Assembly (NCBI GenBank): GCA_020250005.1
Contig: JADCES010000164.1
Coordinates: 1-46,077, forward strand
Direction: 5' to 3'
Source of the DNA: Roseomonas sp.
GTDB lineage: Bacteria; Pseudomonadota; Alphaproteobacteria; Acetobacterales; Acetobacteraceae
DNA length: 46,077 nt
Shown piece after piece: positions 43,365-46,077 of this stretch. Every line of letters begins with the position of its first letter. Position 1 is the stretch's first letter. Under the pieces are notes generated by a model that saw nothing but the letters and a program-made list of their open reading frames with translations, was not told the origin of the DNA and did not search any database. The position numbers were made by a program, and so were the translations under genes.

Positions 43365-44372
43365 ATGGCAGGTTTCACAGATGGCGGCTCCGACGGTGGC
43401 TCCGACGGCGGCTCTGACGGCGGCTCCGACGGCGGCTCCTTCGGCGGCATCTTCTCCCCACCCGGCATAGCCCTATCCGGGCTGCTTGGTGAGGAAGAAC
43501 CCATACCGGGCAACCCCTATGCCCCGAAGATACCCGGCAATTACCCGCTGCTGATCACCTTCGGTAAAACATCCTTCAGCGATGCCTGGTGGTCCCCGGC
43601 GCTCCGCGCCCAGCTTTGCCTGCCCGCATTGCTGAAGACGAATTGGGAGACGAAAAAGCCAAGCGATCCCATTTATATGAGTAAAAACGCTGCCATCAGC
43701 GGCGAATTTCTCAAGCGTGAAATCAATAGCCTGCGAGAGGCAGCCATGTTGCGGCCGGCACGGCAGGCGGAAATCCTGCAACAAAATAGCGGGCTGGATG
43801 GGGATTGGCGCCAATTCCTTGGTGCGCATCAATCCCGCCGGCCCGCCACGGCTGCCCTGGTCTATCTTGGCCTTGCCATGGGTACCGTGATCGGCATGCA
43901 TTGGAAGCGGCATTTCAAGGCGCCGCGGCCGGCACAAATCTACCCGGCGCTGACACCCATCGTGCCAACACCGCGGCATCCTTCCTACCCGAGCAATCAT
44001 TCCTTCCAAAGCCATTTGATTGCCGACATGCTGTCCGCCATCCTGCAAGAAAAGGGCAAGCCCGCGCATGGCATCGCGGAACCTGCCAAGGCTTTCGCGC
44101 ATCGCATCGCGCGCAACCGCGAAATCGCCGGCGTCCATTTTTCGCCGGATTCTGAGGCCGGCAAATGGCTCGCCGCCCAAATGACGGCGCTTTGGGCTAA
44201 TTTGCTCAACCCCAAAGCCGACACGGAGTTGGGCAAGCTTGTCAAGGACATCAAGGCCGAATGGGTGGATACAACTGCCTATCAATCGCCTGACCAATTC
44301 CAGCCCTATCGCAGCCTTGCGGATGTTGTGGCCGATAAGGTGAAGCAATTGCTGCCGCCAGGTAATCAATAA
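43365..44372 (+). CDS. PAP2/vanadium-haloperoxidase-fold protein with Asp-Gly-Gly-Ser repeats
   Basis: A 335-residue protein. Residues 6-25 are five perfect DGGS repeats, then SFGGIFSPPG. The C-terminal half holds the complete phosphate/vanadate-binding signature: Lys181 with RP at 188-189 (Kx6RP), PSNH at 209-212, and Arg252, His258, Asp262 (Rx5Hx3D). PSNH instead of PSGH leans towards the vanadium-haloperoxidase side, but phosphatase activity is equally possible. No classical signal peptide or strong membrane helix is seen. GGGAGGAA lies 5-12 bases before the ATG. The next gene begins 2 bases after the stop, so the two are co-transcribed. Confidence 0.85.
   Translation: MAGFTDGGSDGGSDGGSDGGSDGGSFGGIFSPPGIALSGLLGEEEPIPGNPYAPKIPGNYPLLITFGKTSFSDAWWSPALRAQLCLPALLKTNWETKKPSDPIYMSKNAAISGEFLKREINSLREAAMLRPARQAEILQQNSGLDGDWRQFLGAHQSRRPATAALVYLGLAMGTVIGMHWKRHFKAPRPAQIYPALTPIVPTPRHPSYPSNHSFQSHLIADMLSAILQEKGKPAHGIAEPAKAFAHRIARNREIAGVHFSPDSEAGKWLAAQMTALWANLLNPKADTELGKLVKDIKAEWVDTTAYQSPDQFQPYRSLADVVADKVKQLLPPGNQ
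43380..43439 (+). repeat. Five tandem 12-bp repeats encoding DGGS
   Basis: Units of gacggcggctcc with third-position variants (ggt, tct) run in frame through residues 6-25 of the PAP2-fold protein. The variation is confined to silent positions, so the peptide repeat is kept while the DNA drifts. It may be a flexible linker, a processing or export tract, or slippage-prone coding DNA. Confidence 0.9.
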
Positions 44373-44374
44373 CC

Positions 44375-45688
44375 ATGACCCAGGAAAGCATCGAAACGAC
44401 TTTGGGGCCTTCGGAACTCATCGCCATTCTGAAACGGGCCGGTATTCCTGATCAGGTCATCAATGATCTGCTGGCTTTTGGCCTGACCACACCGAATCAG
44501 GCCTATTCTTTCCTGCTGAATACGCCGTCGCTGCCGGACCCCAATGTACAGGCGCAGCTTGGCATTGACTGGACGAAGTATGGTCCAGAAGATGTCTGGG
44601 CCAAGATCATCAAGGCGTTATACGAAAGCGGGGTACTCAGCCCCGAATTTCTTGGCCTGCAGCAGCGCCAAGCCTCTCGCGCCTATGATGCGCCATTGGC
44701 AGCGCTTGGTCCATTTAGTCCCGTCGGCGCCCCCCAAGAAAGGGAAGCGACCGCAGCTGTCTATGTCGCCGCGGTCGAGAAGAGCAATAGGAACGACCCC
44801 GTAGATCGTAGTTTGCCGAAGGAGAAGCTGGATCTGCGGGAAACATTGGTTTGGCCAGTCAGGGATCAACGGCCCTGGCCTTCCTGCATGGGTTTTGCCG
44901 TGGCTGCCGGCCTTGAACTGCAAATGGCACGAAAGGACAAGAAACTGGCGCCGGATCGGCTTTCTGCGCGGTTTCTCTATCGGCTGGGCCGCGGCGATGT
45001 GGTCGCCTCGCCCAAGCGCATATTGCCCGCCTATCAGGGCGGCGGTTTGAAGCAGGCTGATGTAGCCCAGATTCTGAAAAACTATGGCGCTGCGCCGGAA
45101 AGCCTTTGCAGGGACTATCTGGAGAAAGCGGATATTGCCGATAGCGAGCAAGAATGGAAAAAGGTTGTTCACCCGATTTCCCAGGCTGCCAAGAAGGCCG
45201 CGAGGAAGAACAAACGCACACTCACGGGTGATGACTATCCGAATTATGAAACGCGCCCCCCGGGCTTGGCACGCAAGACCTTTGATTGGCTAAAAAATGG
45301 GAAGGCGGTCGTCGTCAGCCTTGCAGGCTCGGCTGATCCAAAAATGCCAAATGGCAACATTTGGCATGCCGAGAATTTCTGGAATACCGGCGTGCTCCGT
45401 GTGCCGGAACCACACCATATCGTTGGTCTGGCCGGGCATGCGGTTTGCGTGGTGGGCTATTTGCCACAAGTGCCCGGACTCATACCGGCGCAGTATCCCG
45501 GCTATATCGACAATAAGAAACTTCCGGGGTTTTTTCTGTTCCGCAATAGTTGGGGTGTGGAGTATTTTGCGCGCAATTCGCCCCTGGCGCCGCAGCCAGG
45601 CGGCGATTGGGATTTTCCGCGCGGCTATGGCCTGATTCCGGCCGCGGTGATCGAATACTTCACCTGGGAATTGGGTGTTCTAGGATAA
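44375..45688 (+). CDS. Papain-like (C1 family) cysteine peptidase
   Basis: A 437-residue protein. Residues 1-155 form an unrecognised, mainly helical N-terminal region (GPSELIAILKRAGIPDQVIN, then PEDVWAKIIKALYESG). The peptidase domain begins PVRDQRPWPSCMGFAVAAGL: oxyanion-hole Gln165 and nucleophile Cys171. His355 lies in GLAGHAVCVVGY and Asn391 in FFLFRNSWG. All four papain active-site residues are present, so activity is expected. No signal peptide is visible. The N-terminal part may be an inhibitory pro-region or a partner-binding domain. Tight linkage to the PAP2-fold gene (2-base gap) suggests that gene's product is a substrate or partner; this is inference. Confidence 0.87.
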   Translation: MTQESIETTLGPSELIAILKRAGIPDQVINDLLAFGLTTPNQAYSFLLNTPSLPDPNVQAQLGIDWTKYGPEDVWAKIIKALYESGVLSPEFLGLQQRQASRAYDAPLAALGPFSPVGAPQEREATAAVYVAAVEKSNRNDPVDRSLPKEKLDLRETLVWPVRDQRPWPSCMGFAVAAGLELQMARKDKKLAPDRLSARFLYRLGRGDVVASPKRILPAYQGGGLKQADVAQILKNYGAAPESLCRDYLEKADIADSEQEWKKVVHPISQAAKKAARKNKRTLTGDDYPNYETRPPGLARKTFDWLKNGKAVVVSLAGSADPKMPNGNIWHAENFWNTGVLRVPEPHHIVGLAGHAVCVVGYLPQVPGLIPAQYPGYIDNKKLPGFFLFRNSWGVEYFARNSPLAPQPGGDWDFPRGYGLIPAAVIEYFTWELGVLG

Positions 45689-46077
45689 GTGCGCTGCCAC
45701 GGGCTTTGCCCCGAAAGGGGCATTGCCTGCTGGCAAGCCGATCTGTTTGCGCTAACCTCTTCCTGCCTTAGAGCATGTTTTGCATTCACATGGGTTCACG
45801 CAACCCGCTCTAAATTGTTGTTTTTCGAGCATCTTCACACGTTCAGATTTTCCATCTGAACGTGATCTGCTTGTCTTATGACTTTTCCCGCTGATTGGAA
45901 GAGCATAGAACCGCCGAGAGGAGGTTCTGGCCTCCCCTCAGCGGCGAGGGACGGATCGTGGATCTGCTGGCCGTTTGACGGGCCGAGTTAGAGTTTAATC
46001 GCCCTCGTCTTTTCCCTCAGGCCTGAACGGATACCAGGGGTTTAGCCCCGGATGACAAGCATAGGCAGGGCAAAAGA
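45689..46077. other. Gene-free right end of the window
   Basis: After the peptidase stop no convincing coding frame was found on either strand. The left part contains the palindromic repeat at 45767-45864. The part from ~45890 onwards (gaagagcatagaaccgcc... to the end) holds only short frames that I do not recognise; a neighbouring gene may begin beyond the window. Confidence 0.6.
45767..45864. repeat. Alphaproteobacterial-type interspersed palindromic repeat
   Basis: An outer pair TTAGAGC (45768-45774) / GCTCTAA (45807-45813) is followed by tttttcgagc and a perfect hairpin, CACGTTCAGAT (45838-45848) with ATCTGAACGTG (45854-45864) and a 5-base loop. The tagagcatgtt...gctctaa plus second-hairpin layout matches the REP-like elements common between alphaproteobacterial genes. 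It could also act as a terminator of the peptidase operon, though no T-run follows the second stem. Confidence 0.6.

Noticed and set aside
43380-43439. Tandem 12-bp repeats considered as a CRISPR-like or minisatellite array
   Set aside because: No spacers, in-frame coding, and silent third-position drift; it is a peptide repeat.

Overview
The window reads as a high-GC alphaproteobacterial chromosome segment, most likely Rhodospirillales/Acetobacteraceae (Roseomonas-like). This rests on protein flavour, codon bias towards GC-ending codons, the leuA-mreBCD-mrdA-rodA order, and an interspersed palindromic repeat of alphaproteobacterial type near the right end. No rRNA, tRNA or CRISPR array was seen. 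The genus is an inference.

Region 1 (1-16.2 kb) looks like core chromosome. It holds the 3' part of leuA, then the rod-shape and elongasome operon mreB-mreC-mreD-mrdA(PBP2)-rodA. A P1B-5-type metal ATPase with a C-terminal hemerythrin domain overlaps rodA, and next to it lies a VIT-family Fe/Mn transporter gene broken by one in-frame TAG. Then come an M20 carbamoylase-type amidohydrolase (minus strand), a class II aldolase coupled to an EamA permease, an RlmI-type rRNA methyltransferase coupled to a DUF3293 gene, and an MFS permease whose ATG directly abuts a long hairpin.

Region 2 (about 16.3-40.7 kb) is an accessory catabolic block bounded on both sides by degraded, same-orientation IS5-like remnants. 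A minus-strand operon encodes a class III aminotransferase, HyuA and HyuB. A long plus-strand run encodes an acyl-CoA ligase, thiolase, DUF35 Zn-ribbon/OB protein and enoyl-CoA hydratase, then a branched-chain-type ABC importer (binding protein, LivH, a LivM-LivG fusion, LivF). It continues with an isocitrate-lyase-superfamily enzyme next to LeuC/LeuD-type aconitase-family subunits, which may form a hydratase plus 2-alkylmalate-lyase pair. A peptide/nickel-type ABC transporter follows, split into two convergent halves. Its binding protein appears circularly permuted: the canonical C-terminal half precedes the canonical N-terminal half. I infer that the block imports an organic acid or amino-acid-like substrate, activates it to a CoA ester and cleaves it.

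Region 3 (40.7-46.1 kb) is the most unusual part. A winged-helix/TolB-like/TPR regulator with a perfect 16-bp palindrome upstream precedes two tightly linked genes. One is a PAP2/vanadium-haloperoxidase-fold protein with a (Asp-Gly-Gly-Ser)5 N-terminal tract and intact active-site motifs; the other is a papain-like (C1) cysteine peptidase with intact Gln/Cys/His/Asn. A small unidentified minus-strand gene lies upstream. A degraded partial copy of the small-gene/regulator unit sits just to the left, so the locus was duplicated and eroded. I do not recognise this three-gene cassette as a described system. The last ~390 bases contain only palindromic repeat structures.
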